From positions 20,639,284 through 20,703,283 of the forward strand of contig OZ024808.1 of assembly GCA_964017045.1 (NCBI GenBank): DNA of 64,000 nucleotides. The letters are read 5' to 3'. The notes under the pieces were generated by a model. The model searched no databases. It was not told the origin of the DNA and saw only the letters and a list, made by a program, of their open reading frames with translations. The translations under genes and the position numbers were made by a program. Below are positions 24,062-34,920 of this stretch, piece after piece. The DNA comes from Omphiscola glabra. Its lineage: Eukaryota > Mollusca > Gastropoda > Lymnaeidae. Position 1 is the stretch's first letter; every line of letters starts with the position of its first letter.

Positions 24062-25608
24062 TACATTATAAATTAAGATCTAATCTTTTTTCCGGGCATT
24101 TTTCAGAATGGTTCATTTGTCAAACTGTATGTGCATTCTTGTTACTAATTTATGTCACTAGCGAGAAATATACTCCCCATTACGTAAGCTCGATTGTAGC
24201 ATTATCACTTGTAATAGTATTATCTAATCATGTATGGCTATAGCAGCCTCACTGGTGGAATCATTATCCCTGATTAAAGCATTGTCCCTGGTTATGGCAG
24301 CCTCACTGGTGGAATCATTATCCCTGATTAAAGCATTGTCCATGGTTATAGCTTCAAACTTGGTTGAATCATTATCCCTGGTTAAAGAACTATCCCTGGT
24401 TATAGCAGCCCCACTGGTAGAATGATTGTCCCTGGTTACAGCAGGATCCCTGGTTACAACATTTATGTATGTTTCTGGCAGTAGCACTGCTTATGGCAGC
24501 AACACAGGCTATTGCAAAACCGGATTCAATTTTCGTAAGACCTGCCAAATCTGGCTGAGACACAGTCGGCACAACGCGGTCTCTATCAATCAAACTGTCT
24601 CATGGAAGGACAAGTCGATCGCTATCCGTAAACTAAACAATCTGGACGTGATGTTTAAGTATAAAATATATATTTTTTTTAAACATATTGTTTAAAAAAA
24701 TTTATATTTAAAAATAATTTGTCCTGCGTAATATTCTGGTTGACGTCGCAGCTACATATTTACATACAATCAAAAGTAAAATAGATATTATTATCGTGTA
24801 CATTCCAACGTGTTTTACGTGTAATGCTCTTGTGGTGTTTAAAACCAAGTCAGAATGATAGCTATTCGATTCAAATTTTATTGTCAAATATCAGAGATCT
24901 TACCTTTGACCGATGACGTGCAGTGGTTATCTAAAGTTCGGCCCTCCACAGTTTTAAAGCCCCACATGGGAAATGATAGAGCTCAACGCTGAAGGGGTCG
25001 ATTGTCAGAACCTAAAACTAGCAATTACCGTTGCGTTTTAAGCAGATATCTCAGTTGCTCGTATAACCACAACGGTAGAAACACACTGTAGCTAAATAAT
25101 TTAATTATATGGAACACGATGCACAATTTGAATTTTGACTCTATTCAAAAAAGATTTCATGAGCATTCATAAATATTACTCATTTAAACATTTTAAAGCA
25201 TTTTTCGGCGCTCAAAAAAAAAAAAAAGGGTGGGGGGTGGGGAAGAATGGGGAGAAAAAGATAATTATAATAAATATTTAAATCGACAGTTTTCCTTAAA
25301 ATTATGATATAAAAAAATAAAAGTAAGACAGTGTGTTTATAAAATTAATGATACTAAATTACTAAGAGGACAAACTTTTATAATAAAAACATTGAAAAAA
25401 ACGCGATATATTATATAACACAAACTGTACAGATTGGGATAAAGTTTATAAGCAGCTGCTTTTCCCAATCCGCCAGTCCTATCTCATTTCAAATATCATA
25501 TCATTTCCAACCCACAAGTTTAAATGTCGGGGACATTATTAAATTTTATTTAGAAATGATTTCATAGGACACAGCAGTATCCTAGGTTTCATATGAAGCA
25601 TCTATAAA
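24062..25608. other. Intergenic DNA between Helitron array and GPCR A
   Basis: No gene is supported here. It contains the minisatellite listed at 24234-24462, a poly-A/poly-G tract near 25218-25245, and otherwise AT-rich unique-looking DNA. The promoter and 5' UTR of GPCR A should lie in its last part, but I see no distinctive core promoter. Confidence 0.4.
24234..24462. repeat. 54-bp minisatellite, about 4 copies
   Basis: The unit contains GCAGCCTCACTGGTGGAATC, then ATTATCCCTGATTAAAGC and ATTGTCCCTGG. The last two blocks are themselves related, so the repeat has a half-unit substructure. Copies diverge toward 24430. Short frames on both strands are by-products of the repeat. Confidence 0.75.
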
Positions 25609-28600
25609 ATGTCATTAGCAGACTACACATCAGTACAAGTGATACCGATATACGTGATCGTTTGTTTAAACGCAATTTTGGGGATCGTAGGCGCGGCAGC
25701 CAACGTCGTCAACATTGTTGTCTTTTGCAAACAGGTAAATGACCAGCTTATGTATACTTATGCGTGGAGATGATTGATTTGTATCAACGTCCGAATTTTC
25801 GGTTTACCAAAGGTCAAACAAATAGAACTACGTCAAGGGCTACCAACATAGCCCGGGTGGAATGGACTTTTAAGCGCAAGAGTGCCATTTTTGGGGGTGG
25901 AGGTAAGCTCTGAGATATTTCCCCACACGTTTTTTTTTTCTTCTATAGATGTCGGAGAAAGTTACATGAAAAACAACAGAACATCAGTTGTGAAATGTTC
26001 TACCGTGAAATGTTCTACCGTGAAACGTTCTACCGTGAAACGTTCTACCGTGAAATGTTCTACCGTGAAATGTTCTACCGTGAAACGTTCTACCGTGAAA
26101 CGTTCTACCGTGAAATGTTGTACCGTGAAATGTTCTATCGTGAAACGTTCTACCGTGAAACGTTCTACCGTGAAATGTTCTACCTTGAAATGTTCTACCG
26201 TGCAATGTTCTACCGTGACATGTTCTTCCGTGACATGTTCTACCGTGAAATGTTCTACCGTGAAATGTTCTACCCTATTAAAATCCTTGACGTGTTGAGT
26301 CGAAAATTTACAATAATTAAATTAACAGCATACATCATATCAGAACTGACATTTAATCGAAGACATATAGATCTTTACCCAAAGTTTGGGAATACACTGC
26401 AGAAGACGTCTTTCAATTTCCTGCTCTTAACATTTAGCTATACTGACATTAACGAAAATTTCTTGAATAGATTATCACTTTAAAATTAGTCAATGGTACT
26501 TTGAATTGGAGAGCTGAAACTGAAGTTAGCCACACGCACACACAGACAAAAACGAATTACGGCGACATCGAACTTGTCATTGAAATTATAAAATTCAGTA
26601 ATGTTATAATCTGTAAGGGAGGGACGTGCCGAGGAAAAATAGCAACTTGGCCGAAGCCTGAAAAGTCCCCCCCCCCCCCCCAATTTTTTTTAAATACATA
26701 AAAAAACAGTACCAGCAAGGGCAGCCCAGTAAAAAAGATTATTTTTGCACAATTTGACGTTGTGACGTACATATTTTTTCCCCTTCAATTCAATTTAAAG
26801 CCGATTCCCCCCCCCCCCCAATTTTTGTTTTTTTAAAGTTGGAAACCGGGGCAGGACCTCCCCCAAACCCCGTTTAGCACAGCTCTGCATAAGACCGTAG
26901 TAATGATTAGATTTATAAAGTTACCTGATTCACTTCGAGGTTTTGTGATATCATCTTACTCCACATTTAAAAGTTTACGTTATTAAAGCTTACGATAACA
27001 GACATGCTAAATCAGAGGCGTAGCTATGGGGAGCGGGGGGGGGGGCAGATGTCTCTGGGCGCCAGACTAGGTAGTGGCGGCAGTATGCTGAAAAAAGAAA
27101 AGGAGGCGCTTTAAAGTGAATCTTGTCCCCCGGGGCGCCAAACACTCTAGCTGAGCCTCTGTACAAAATTGAAACCGCAACAAAGATCAGTGTAAAGTAC
27201 TTAGTTGTATTATCTGGGGCTAAAAGTTGTCTCTCTGCACCCCCTGTCCCCTCTACCCCATTATTCATCTAATTTTGAGTACACTATTTGAACAGACAGT
27301 TTATGCATGGATGCTTTCAGGGTTTCCAGACGTCTGTGTCCATCAACTTGTTGGGTCTGGCCATAGCAGACTTTGCAAGTCTCTTGTCCCTGACCTGGCA
27401 AAGTCTGGCTTTCATCGTGCTGATGGTGCATGCTGACCTCTCGTACCTGCCCAATGACGTTATTTACCTTACAGCTGGTTGGTATTTCGGATTTTTCTTT
27501 TTAAAAACCTCCACCCTTTTTTTTTTTTTTAGGGAAGGGGGGGGGGTGGTGTCATCTTATCAATAAATCTTTTTTTTTTTTAATTCGCTAAGACATTCAA
27601 GTACTTTTTGTGTTACTTATGAAGGTTTTACATTTTTATTTTGAATAGTTTTTGGTGAATATTTATTTATTAAGCCTTAAAATTACATTGAAACCTTGAA
27701 CTTGTGTCGATAATAAATATCTTACTTTTGTTTTTTTAAATTCTAAAATGAACTAATTTAGAAGCTTTTTTTAAATATAAATTTGTTTAAAGAAAGAGTT
27801 CTATTTTTTGGTACATGTGCGGTTTGCTTTCGGGGAGGGGGAAGGTTTGCTTTGTTTTTTAAACATTTTTTAATGTTTCTTTTTTTTTTTTTTTTTTTGC
27901 TTAATTGCATTGGTGCATAAGTTAGGGTGCTAAAACATTTTAGATGCAAAAAACTGGGCAAGAGCTATGAGGTGTATAGATTGATGCAACGTTGCTTTGG
28001 CACTATATTTAAAATAAAACACACGGAGAATTGGGAAAATCTGAAAAGCACAAAATTAAAAAAGAACGTGTGTTATATTTCTATAACTTAGTGGTCGACA
28101 AAACGCGGCTCGTGAGCCGCATACGACTCTTTAACGACCTGAGTACGGACCGGCCAGTCGGATACAAATTCGCTTTGACTCCGAAAAACATTGTTCTTGA
28201 CAGGTTCTTGAAAAGAAATTTGGCTCTCAATTTTTTTTAAATGGTCCCGCTGCTAATTTTTGGCTCGTTCGACTAATGAGTTTGCCGACCAATGCTTTAA
28301 CCTGAACGCACCCCCCCCCCATAGTACACTTAAATATGACAGGGGCGTCGGTGTGTCCAGTGAGCATGGAAGGGACGGGGGTGATCCGGCGGGTGTGGGG
28401 TGTGGCTTGGTGTTTTAATGTTGTATTTCCCATGCCAACAAAATTGTGTTGTACAATAAATAAACTAAATAATATAAATCTTTCAGTCGTCCAAAGATCT
28501 ACGTTCATTCGCATCGCCTGGTGGATCATAACGTTCATCACATTCGAGAGATGTCTGTGCATCGCCTTGCCACTCAAGATCAAACAGATCATCACCCCGA

Positions 28601-29232
28601 CGTTCACATTCTGCGTCCTCTGCGTCATTGTCGTCATCGCACTAGCTGGAATGTTGCCCTACATCCTGGCAAGACGGATTGGAGTTATTTCTGTGCAAAA
28701 TACGACAGTGATTGGATTTTACTACGCCGAGAATGGGCCGTACATTGAAAACATCAGCTCAGTCTACAGCATCGTTGTCCTTTTTGTTTCGTATAATTTC
28801 AACGTCATGTTTACCGCCGTCATTGTCGTTAAGCTAAACATAGACTCAAAATGGCGGGAAAGCTCTACTGCCTCCACGACGATCACGCAAGGAATTACGT
28901 CCCGCGATAAACGTGTTACCAAAATGGTGGCGGCCATTTCGTCGATATACATCGTGTGCTCCCTCGCTAGTTGCGTAAGCACAATTCTGGTTTTATCCCG
29001 CGTTCCAGGATATAGCAATAGATTCACGGACACGACGTTCATCCTGGTACGCGAGGTCATGGCGTTTCTGGAAGGTATCCACAGCTCTGGCAACAACATA
29101 GTCTACTATCTGATGAGTTCAAGATACAAGTCTACATTCCAAAAACTGTTTGCCCGACATGATTGCAAGCAGACTCGCTTAAGTAAGAAGCTGCTTGATT
29201 CCCGTATAAATTGGAAAATTTTCATAAGATAA
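25609..29232 (+). CDS. GPCR A: chemosensory-type rhodopsin-like receptor, three exons
   Basis: The exons are 25609-25734, 27321-27477 and 28487-29232, with GT-AG boundaries (CAG|GTAAAT, CTG|GTTGGT; acceptors TTTCAG). They join in phase 0 and phase 1 into an uninterrupted 342-residue frame. TM1 is in exon 1, with G28 and N32 in GAAANVVNIVVF. Exon 2 gives TM2 (NLLGLAIADF) and the start of ECL1. Exon 3 gives TM3 with an ERC motif (E115-C117) in place of DRY, then TM4-TM6, and TM7 with NNIVYY (N297-Y302) in place of NPxxY. These variants and the TFERCLCIALPLK block recall gastropod chemosensory receptors; ligand unknown. Introns hold a 15-bp minisatellite and two MITEs. The local paralogue at 37811 has identical exon lengths for exons 1 and 2, which supports the model. 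Confidence 0.82.
25987..26276. repeat. 15-bp minisatellite in GPCR A intron 1, about 19 copies
   Basis: The unit is TGAAATGTTCTACCG, alternating with TGAAACGTTCTACCG. Pairs of CGTTC and TGTTC units alternate, suggesting growth by a two- to four-unit higher-order block. Because 15 is a multiple of three the array is open in several frames on both strands; those frames are artefacts. Confidence 0.9.
27013..27161. mobile_element. hAT-like MITE in GPCR A intron 1
   Basis: The 149-bp element begins CAGAGGCGTAGCTA and ends TAGCTGAGCCTCTG, an inverted terminal pair with few mismatches. The flanking octamers TGCTAAAT and TACAAAAT agree at six of eight positions, as for an aged hAT target duplication. 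The interior contains a G-tract, GGGCGCCAGACTAGG and GGAGGCGCTTTAA, shared with the copy at 4655. It is non-coding. A related 5' fragment begins at 38086. Confidence 0.6.
28089..28294. mobile_element. hAT-like MITE in GPCR A intron 2 (GGTCGGCAAAC family)
   Basis: The 206-bp element begins TAGTGGTCGACAAAACGCGG and ends GTTTGCCGACCAATG, an inverted terminal pair. The interior contains GGCTCGTGAGCCGCAT and TTTGGCTCTCAA. The flanking octamers CTATAACT and CTTTAACC match at six of eight. A second, truncated copy in the opposite orientation is at 31767-31908. The ends resemble vertebrate hAT families of the OposCharlie/OC1 type as I remember them; this was not checked. Confidence 0.6.
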
Positions 29233-30380
29233 CATTAAAAAAAAGAAAAGAATGCATAATTTTATTAGTAATTGGTGATGCAAAGTAATTTTAAAGTCAC
29301 CCGGTGACCTTGACTTACTAAGTCACCTGATGACCTTGACTTACGCAGAAAAAAAAATCATATTTATTTTAAGACACAAAAAGAGCTGACACAGCTAAAT
29401 AATAACAGCTCCAGAAAGTTAATCAGAATGAATTATTTAGGATGCCAAAAACCGAAGCTGTTTGGTGTGTAAAGCTAAAAACAACTACTGGCAACATGCA
29501 TATTTTTACTAATTCACGGTGATTTGTTACTAGACCCAAGACAATTCTTTCTTTGCTTTTTGATCTCGCATATAAGAAACGATACGATAAATTAATTTTT
29601 TTATTGATGCAATTAAATGGTATTGTCGTTCAAATTACATTGCACATATTCATTTTAAGGACGTAAACAAATACATATTTAAACCAACACACAACTTTAC
29701 AAGCAGGCCTACAACAATTTAAACACAAGACAAGTAAACTATTTCTCCAGCAATCAAGGAATTCCCTTAATGACAATAATGACTTAATTAGTGATTATTT
29801 AGATTTTGTAATTACCGTTAAAAAAAAAAGGATGGGGGGGGGGAGATTACGCTGGTAAATTACTACAGGCATTGGAACACAATAATTTTTTATATCTTGA
29901 TGTCCTAACTTTAAGAGAAAGAACTAGCCTTGTTAGAGATGGCATTAGGTATCTGTAATGAAATGGGTGGGATGAATCACCCAATATTGATTTAGTCTTA
30001 CAACATTATTTTTTCCTTCAAATAGTTCTTCAAGGAAAGAATGTTCATTGTGTGTGATGTTACAGGCTTTATAGATTAGTCTATTCAACCGTTTCTTTTA
30101 TTCTTAATGTCTGACGATGAATACCCACGCCAGGCAGGTAATACTGAATTTTAATGGGCATCCAATCAATGCACGGTAGGATACTGGTTTGCTTACGCCC
30201 GCAATAGTAAAAAAATAAATAATTAAAGATAGAAAAGTCTTTAGTTGACTTTTACATAAATAATTTGGTCGAGCTAATGCCATGTCAGCTGATCAAGATT
30301 GAGTCAACGATGTGGTACCGTCACAAAATGTAATGTTAAGAACGGTGTTGGCGGGCTATGGATATTATCTGTATAATACG
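29233..30380. other. Intergenic DNA downstream of GPCR A
   Basis: No gene is supported. It holds a 25-bp direct doublet at about 29297-29346 (AGTCACCCGGTGACCTTGAC...) and a poly-A/poly-G tract near 29820-29845. The 3' UTR of GPCR A must lie at the start; no clean AATAAA stands out close to the stop. Confidence 0.4.
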
Positions 30381-30797
30381 TTATTAGAGGACAGGGGACA
30401 TAAATCAACCTTACTTTATTACAGGACAGGGGACATAGCTCAATCTTACTTTATTAGAGGACAGGGGACATAAATCAACCTTACTTTATTACAGGACAGG
30501 GGACATAGCTCAATCTTACTTTATTACAGGACAGGGGACATAACTCAACCTTACTTTATTACTGAACAGGGGAAATAACTCAATCTTACTTTATTACAGG
30601 ACAGGGGACATAACTCAACCTTACTTTATTATAGGACAGGGGACATAACTCAACCTTACTTTATTATAGGACAGGGGACATAACTCAACGTTACTTTATT
30701 ATAGGACAGGGGACATAACTCAATCTTAATTTATAACAGGACAGGGGACATAACTCAACCTTACTTTATTATAGGACAGGGGACATAACACAACCTT
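30381..30797. repeat. 35-bp minisatellite, about 12 copies
   Basis: The unit is TTACAGGACAGGGGACATAA followed by CTCAACCTTACTTTA. Variants alternate AAATCAACC, AGCTCAATC and AACTCAACC, so two or three subtypes have spread in blocks. It lies between GPCR A and the broken paralogue and is non-coding. Confidence 0.9.
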
Positions 30798-31019
30798 TTG
30801 GAGCCTCAGTACTTATTTCTCTAATTAATGATATCAGGTCATCCAACTTGACATATTTACTGCAGGTTATTTGTTTTAAAGTTCAGTATCCACGCTTGAA
30901 TATGAGATTTACACCGAACTAAGAACGTTTTGTAATCATAAGGTGGGGTTGGAGAGTATTCAATACGGATGAGAAGTCTAGGGAAATAACCCTAGCAAAT
31001 TGTTAAGGGCTGTCTAGGT

Positions 31020-31188
31020 CAGTGGTTCCATGACCCTTTAATGCAGTTCATCGTGTTGTGGCGACACGTAGCCACACAATTATTTTCGGTTATACTTCAT
31101 AACTATAGAGCATATGTGTTTTTTCAAGTGGTCTTAGGCGACCCCTGGGAAAGGGTCGTGTGACCCACCCACATGTTGAGAACCGCAG
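31020..31188. mobile_element. SPIN-like hAT MITE with exact target duplication
   Basis: The 169-bp element begins CAGTGGTTCCATGACC and ends GTTGAGAACCGCAG. It is flanked by a perfect 8-bp direct repeat, GTCTAGGT, at 31012-31019 and 31189-31196, the hallmark of hAT insertion. The interior shares GTTGTGGCGA, CACAATTATTTTCG, CTTCATAACTRTAGAG, GGTCTTAG and CCCTGGGAAAGG with the element at 40365. Termini and interior closely resemble non-autonomous SPIN elements as I recall them. Confidence 0.8.
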
Positions 31189-31196
31189 GTCTAGGT

Positions 31197-31766
31197 GATG
31201 GGGGAAGTCTTTGCAAATAATAGTTGATGGCCTTCTCGGTACTACTGGCAGATTTAAAAGCAAATTGGTGGAGGATCAAGTTTTTTCGCTGTACTTCATT
31301 TAAAATTTGTCTTAGCATACATTTCTAAAAAACATTTCATCTCAATAGAGGTAAGTGCGACAATACGCAAGTCGTTATTGCAAGTGACTTTAATCTTATT
31401 TGGAATTGGTATGATTCCTTAACTTTTCCATATCTTAGGTATCGTATGAGCTTCATAAGATCAATTAAATATGTAAACAAATGTAGGACAGCTGTTCTGG
31501 GCAGATTTTAACAAGCCGTCCACTTTATTTGTTTGGCCCCAAGGCCTTGGCTGCATCCACTTGTTTAACTAATGATATCGAGCACGTTCAGTGAAGAATA
31601 ATGGATCATCCTTTGTAATATTGCAATGGTTCAATGAATTCATCGTGCCGTTATGCACATTTCCTAAACCAAGACTTTCAAAAGCGACAATAAAAGCTAT
31701 TTTAGTCATTTACAAAAGTATTCAATTTCTCAACACACAAGCATTCACGCTTAGGTCTGTATCCTG
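31197..31766. other. Intergenic DNA, nothing recognised
   Basis: This is AT-rich, apparently unique DNA between two MITEs. I see no coding frame, RNA gene or repeat array in it. Confidence 0.35.
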
Positions 31767-31908
31767 TTGAGAGCCAAATTTATTTTCAAGAGCCTGCCAA
31801 GAACCGTGTTTTTCGGAGTCAAATCTGATTTGTTGCTGACTTGCCGAGCCCCGGTAAGGTCCCTAAAGAGCCGCATGCGGTTCGCGAGCCGCAATTTGCC
31901 GACCACTT
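31767..31908. mobile_element. Truncated hAT-like MITE, second copy of the 28089 family
   Basis: Reading the minus strand, it runs from AAGTGGTCGGCAAATTGCGG through GACTCCGAAAAACA and TTCTTGGCAGG to TTTGGCTCTCAA, matching the 28089 copy block by block. Homology then stops, so the distal third is missing. There is no complete terminal pair and no target duplication. Confidence 0.55.
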
Positions 31909-33060
31909 CCTTATGCCATCACACAACACAATGACAGGCTTCCATTGCCACTCCAGAGACAGTTTAAACACCGAGTCACAAGACATGTCACCATTCGCCT
32001 TTGTCATACCTTACAAATGTCTCACTTTCCAGTGACACAAATTTAACAATTATTTTTGGCAATGTGCCAGTGTATAGTCATAAGGCAATGTAAACACTGA
32101 GGGTCACCATGATAGCTGTGTTTAAAACCCAGGCAACACTGTAACACGTACACACCCAACACTATTGAAAGTAATTCAACTGATGTGTGCTGGGCGCTAT
32201 CCCCCTCCTTGGTCACCTATGCACGGTTAGTGACCATCCTGTGACCAGCACGTGATGCCGACGTCATTGGTTCCATGTGTGTCGTATACCAGGTAGGTCC
32301 GATGCGACCACGTGGCTTTCATTTAATAGAGACGACTTGTGATAAGCAACACTGGTTCTCTGTTAGTTTACCGGTCTATCTGGTCACTTCATATTTTCCC
32401 TTTTACTCGGCTTTTGCATTGTTCTTTTTTTTTTTCTTGTCTTTTTCTGGTAACCACGGCATCAGAACAAATAAAATGCTTCCTGAATTTCTTGGAACTG
32501 TAAAGCAAATTTAAAACTGCATTTGCTATTAACCACTCACACACTTGGCACACGGCTCCAGTTTCAGTGTGTATTTTTTATATAATGGACTTTCTATTTT
32601 AAATGAAAATTTAAATTAAAGAGTAAAAAATGTTTATAATATTTAAATTTTCATTTTAGTGCCTGTGATTTGGTAGTTATTTTCTGGAAACTATGAAACT
32701 ATTGTACCGTGATTTCCCCTTTATATTATTACACATTTTACTATTCTTTTGAAAACTAGGTTATATCTGCATAGAATAGAAATATAAAGCCTTTTATTTT
32801 ACATTGCATCTATAAAGGTAATATTTTAAACGTTTATCTCTCAAATTTAATCGGTGATGAAGTTTTTCATAAAACAATTTAGCAAATCAATAAATAAGGA
32901 AATTTCAGTAATGAAACTGGCGCATAGTCTCTGTTGAAGTAATTTAATATTTTATAATAAAATCGACATTAAAACTTCTTATGTTGCAACGAAACAGAAA
33001 AATTGACGGATATTTTGTATTGACTTACAAGATGTGGATGAAAAAAACAACAAATCCAAA
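31909..33060. other. Intergenic DNA, nothing recognised
   Basis: No coding frame, RNA gene or repeat array is supported. The sequence is moderately AT-rich and apparently unique up to the edge of the 17-bp minisatellite. Confidence 0.35.
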
Positions 33061-34012
33061 GGGCAAAAGCGTCGCTTGAGCAAAAGTGTCGCTTGAGCAA
33101 AAGTGTCACTTGAGCAAAAGTGTCGCTTGAGCAAAAGTGTCGCTTGAGCAAAAGTGTCACTTGAGCAAAAGTGACGCTTGAGCAAAAGTGTCGCTTGAGC
33201 AAAAGTGTCACTTGAGCAAAAGTGTCGCTTGAGCAAAAGCGTCACTTGAGCAAAAGTGACGCTTGAGCAAAAGTGTCGCTTGAGCAAAAGTGTTGCTTGA
33301 GCAAAAGTGTCACTTGAGCAAAAGCGTCACTTGAGCAAAAGTGACGCTTGAGCAAAAGTGTCGCTTGAGCAAAAGTGTTGCTTGAGCAAAAGTGTCACTT
33401 GAGCAAAAGTGTCGCTTGAGCAAAAGTGTCGCTTGAGCAAAAGTGTCACTTGAGCAAAAGTGTCGCTTGAGCAAAAGTGTCACTTGAGCAAAAGTGACGC
33501 TTGAGCAAAAGTGTCGCTTGAGCAAAAGTGTTGCTTGAGCAAAAGTGTCACTTGAGCAAAAGTGTCGCTTGAGCAAAAGTGTCGCTTGAGCAAAAGTGTC
33601 ACTTGAGCAAAATTGTCGCTTGAGCAAAAGTGTCACTTGAGCAAAAGTGTCACTTGAGCAAAAGTGTCGCTTGAGCAAAAGTGTCGCTTGAGCAAAGGTG
33701 ACGCTTGAGCAAAAGTGTCACTTGAGCAAAAGTGTCGCTTGAGCAAAAGTGTCGCTTGAGCAAAAGTGTCACTTGAGCAAAAGTGATGCTTGAGCAAAAG
33801 TGTCACTTGAGCAAAAGTGTCGCTTGAGCAAAAGCGTCACGTGAGCAAAAGTTTCACTTGAGCAAAAGTGTTGCTTGAGCAAAAGTGTCACATGAGCAAA
33901 AGTGTCAATTGAGCAAAAGTGTCGCTTGATTGCTTTAGCAAAAGTGTTGCATGAGCAAAAGTGTCACTTGAGCAAAAGTGTCACTTGAGCAAAAGCGTCG
34001 CTTGACCAGAGA
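33061..34012. repeat. 17-bp minisatellite, about 56 copies
   Basis: The unit is GTGTCGCTTGAGCAAAA, alternating with GTGTCACTTGAGCAAAA and GTGACGCTTGAGCAAAA. Copies carrying CACTTGAGCAAAAGTG can fold into a 5-bp stem with a short loop. A higher-order block of several units (such as CGC-CAC-ACG-CGC) repeats along the array. Minus-strand frames of about 80-120 residues exist because three units make 51 bp; I do not regard them as genes. Confidence 0.92.
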
Positions 34013-34647
34013 AAGAATTCGAATATGTAGAGCAAGTGACACTTTGATCGATGCCGAAGAAACAGGGTCATCAGTATATGTCGAAAAAGGTAAGTTTACT
34101 GGTGGAGTGGAGCTCGCCTTTTGCTAGCTTTGTTCAAAAATGTATGTCAGTTCCATATGATCCAAGTCATTGCAATTTCTCAGAAAACATTGCCTCATGC
34201 TACAACAGATTGTCGTTCTCCTCGCTGGGGGCCAACGTTATCAAGGTGCCCAGGTCGTGGTCCATATATATATTCAAAATTTATGGACAAACATGCCATG
34301 GCACATCAGACCTTCAACCACATTCCCATACAAAAACATAGAACGCCCAACTCTATGATATAACATAGCTGTTAATTGCGATACAATTCCTATGAACGTA
34401 TCCCCGGAATCCTAAAAATCGGAAAACTAATTTTCTTACCTTCCTTATGTTGAGTCCAAACGTAGAACGACTAACTTATGACATTCGTTTCCTATATGGA
34501 CAGCCCGGATGTTAGCTTAACTGGTTGTGTGAGAGAGAGAGCAACGAAAAGGAGTTATATATCAAGTTAGAGCGCTGCGGTACCAAGCAGCTTAGACAGC
34601 AATACGTGGTGAATTCATTCATGTCATGAGTGGGGGGAAATTAACGC

Positions 34648-34920
34648 AGAAGCGGTTAGTGGACTCTTGCCTCCCAGGAAACTGACAAAACAGCGGTTGG
34701 TCGACTCTTACCTTCAAGGAAACTGACACAGCAGCGGTTGGTCGACTCTTACCTCCAAGGAAACTGACACAGCAGTGGTTGGTCGACTCTTACCTCCAAG
34801 GAAACTGACACAGCAGTGGTTGGTCGACTCTTACCTCCACGGAAACTGATACAGCAGCGGTTGGTCGACTCTTGCCAACAAGGTAACTGACTCAGCAGCG
34901 GTTGGTAGACTCTTGCCTTC
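34648..34920. repeat. 41-bp minisatellite, about 6.5 copies
   Basis: The unit contains CAGCGGTTGGTCGACTCTTA followed by CCTCCAAGGAAACTGACACAG. Outer copies are more diverged than inner ones. It is non-coding, with only a repetitive short minus-strand frame. Confidence 0.85.

Noticed and set aside
25987..26276. 15-bp minisatellite as a further heat-shock-element array
   Set aside because: Its GAA and TTC words are three bases apart (GAAACGTTC), not the two-base spacing of HSF sites, so it does not fit the element.
25882..26483. Repetitive frames (MFYRE..., STVKC...) over the 15-bp minisatellite
   Set aside because: Unit length is a multiple of three, so several frames on both strands stay open. 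There is no start context, splice support or composition like a real protein.
32969..33678. Minus-strand frames of Leu/Lys/Arg/His/Phe/Cys repeats over the 17-bp array
   Set aside because: Pure tandem-repeat artefacts; the frame shifts with each unit and is open only because all three phases lack stops.
33061..34012. CRISPR array
   Set aside because: Direct repeats follow each other with no unique spacers, and all the context is eukaryotic. The same applies to every other array in the window.
34051..34363. Overlapping plus-strand frames of 62-96 codons
   Set aside because: Three different frames over the same bases, none with a domain or plausible coding signature.
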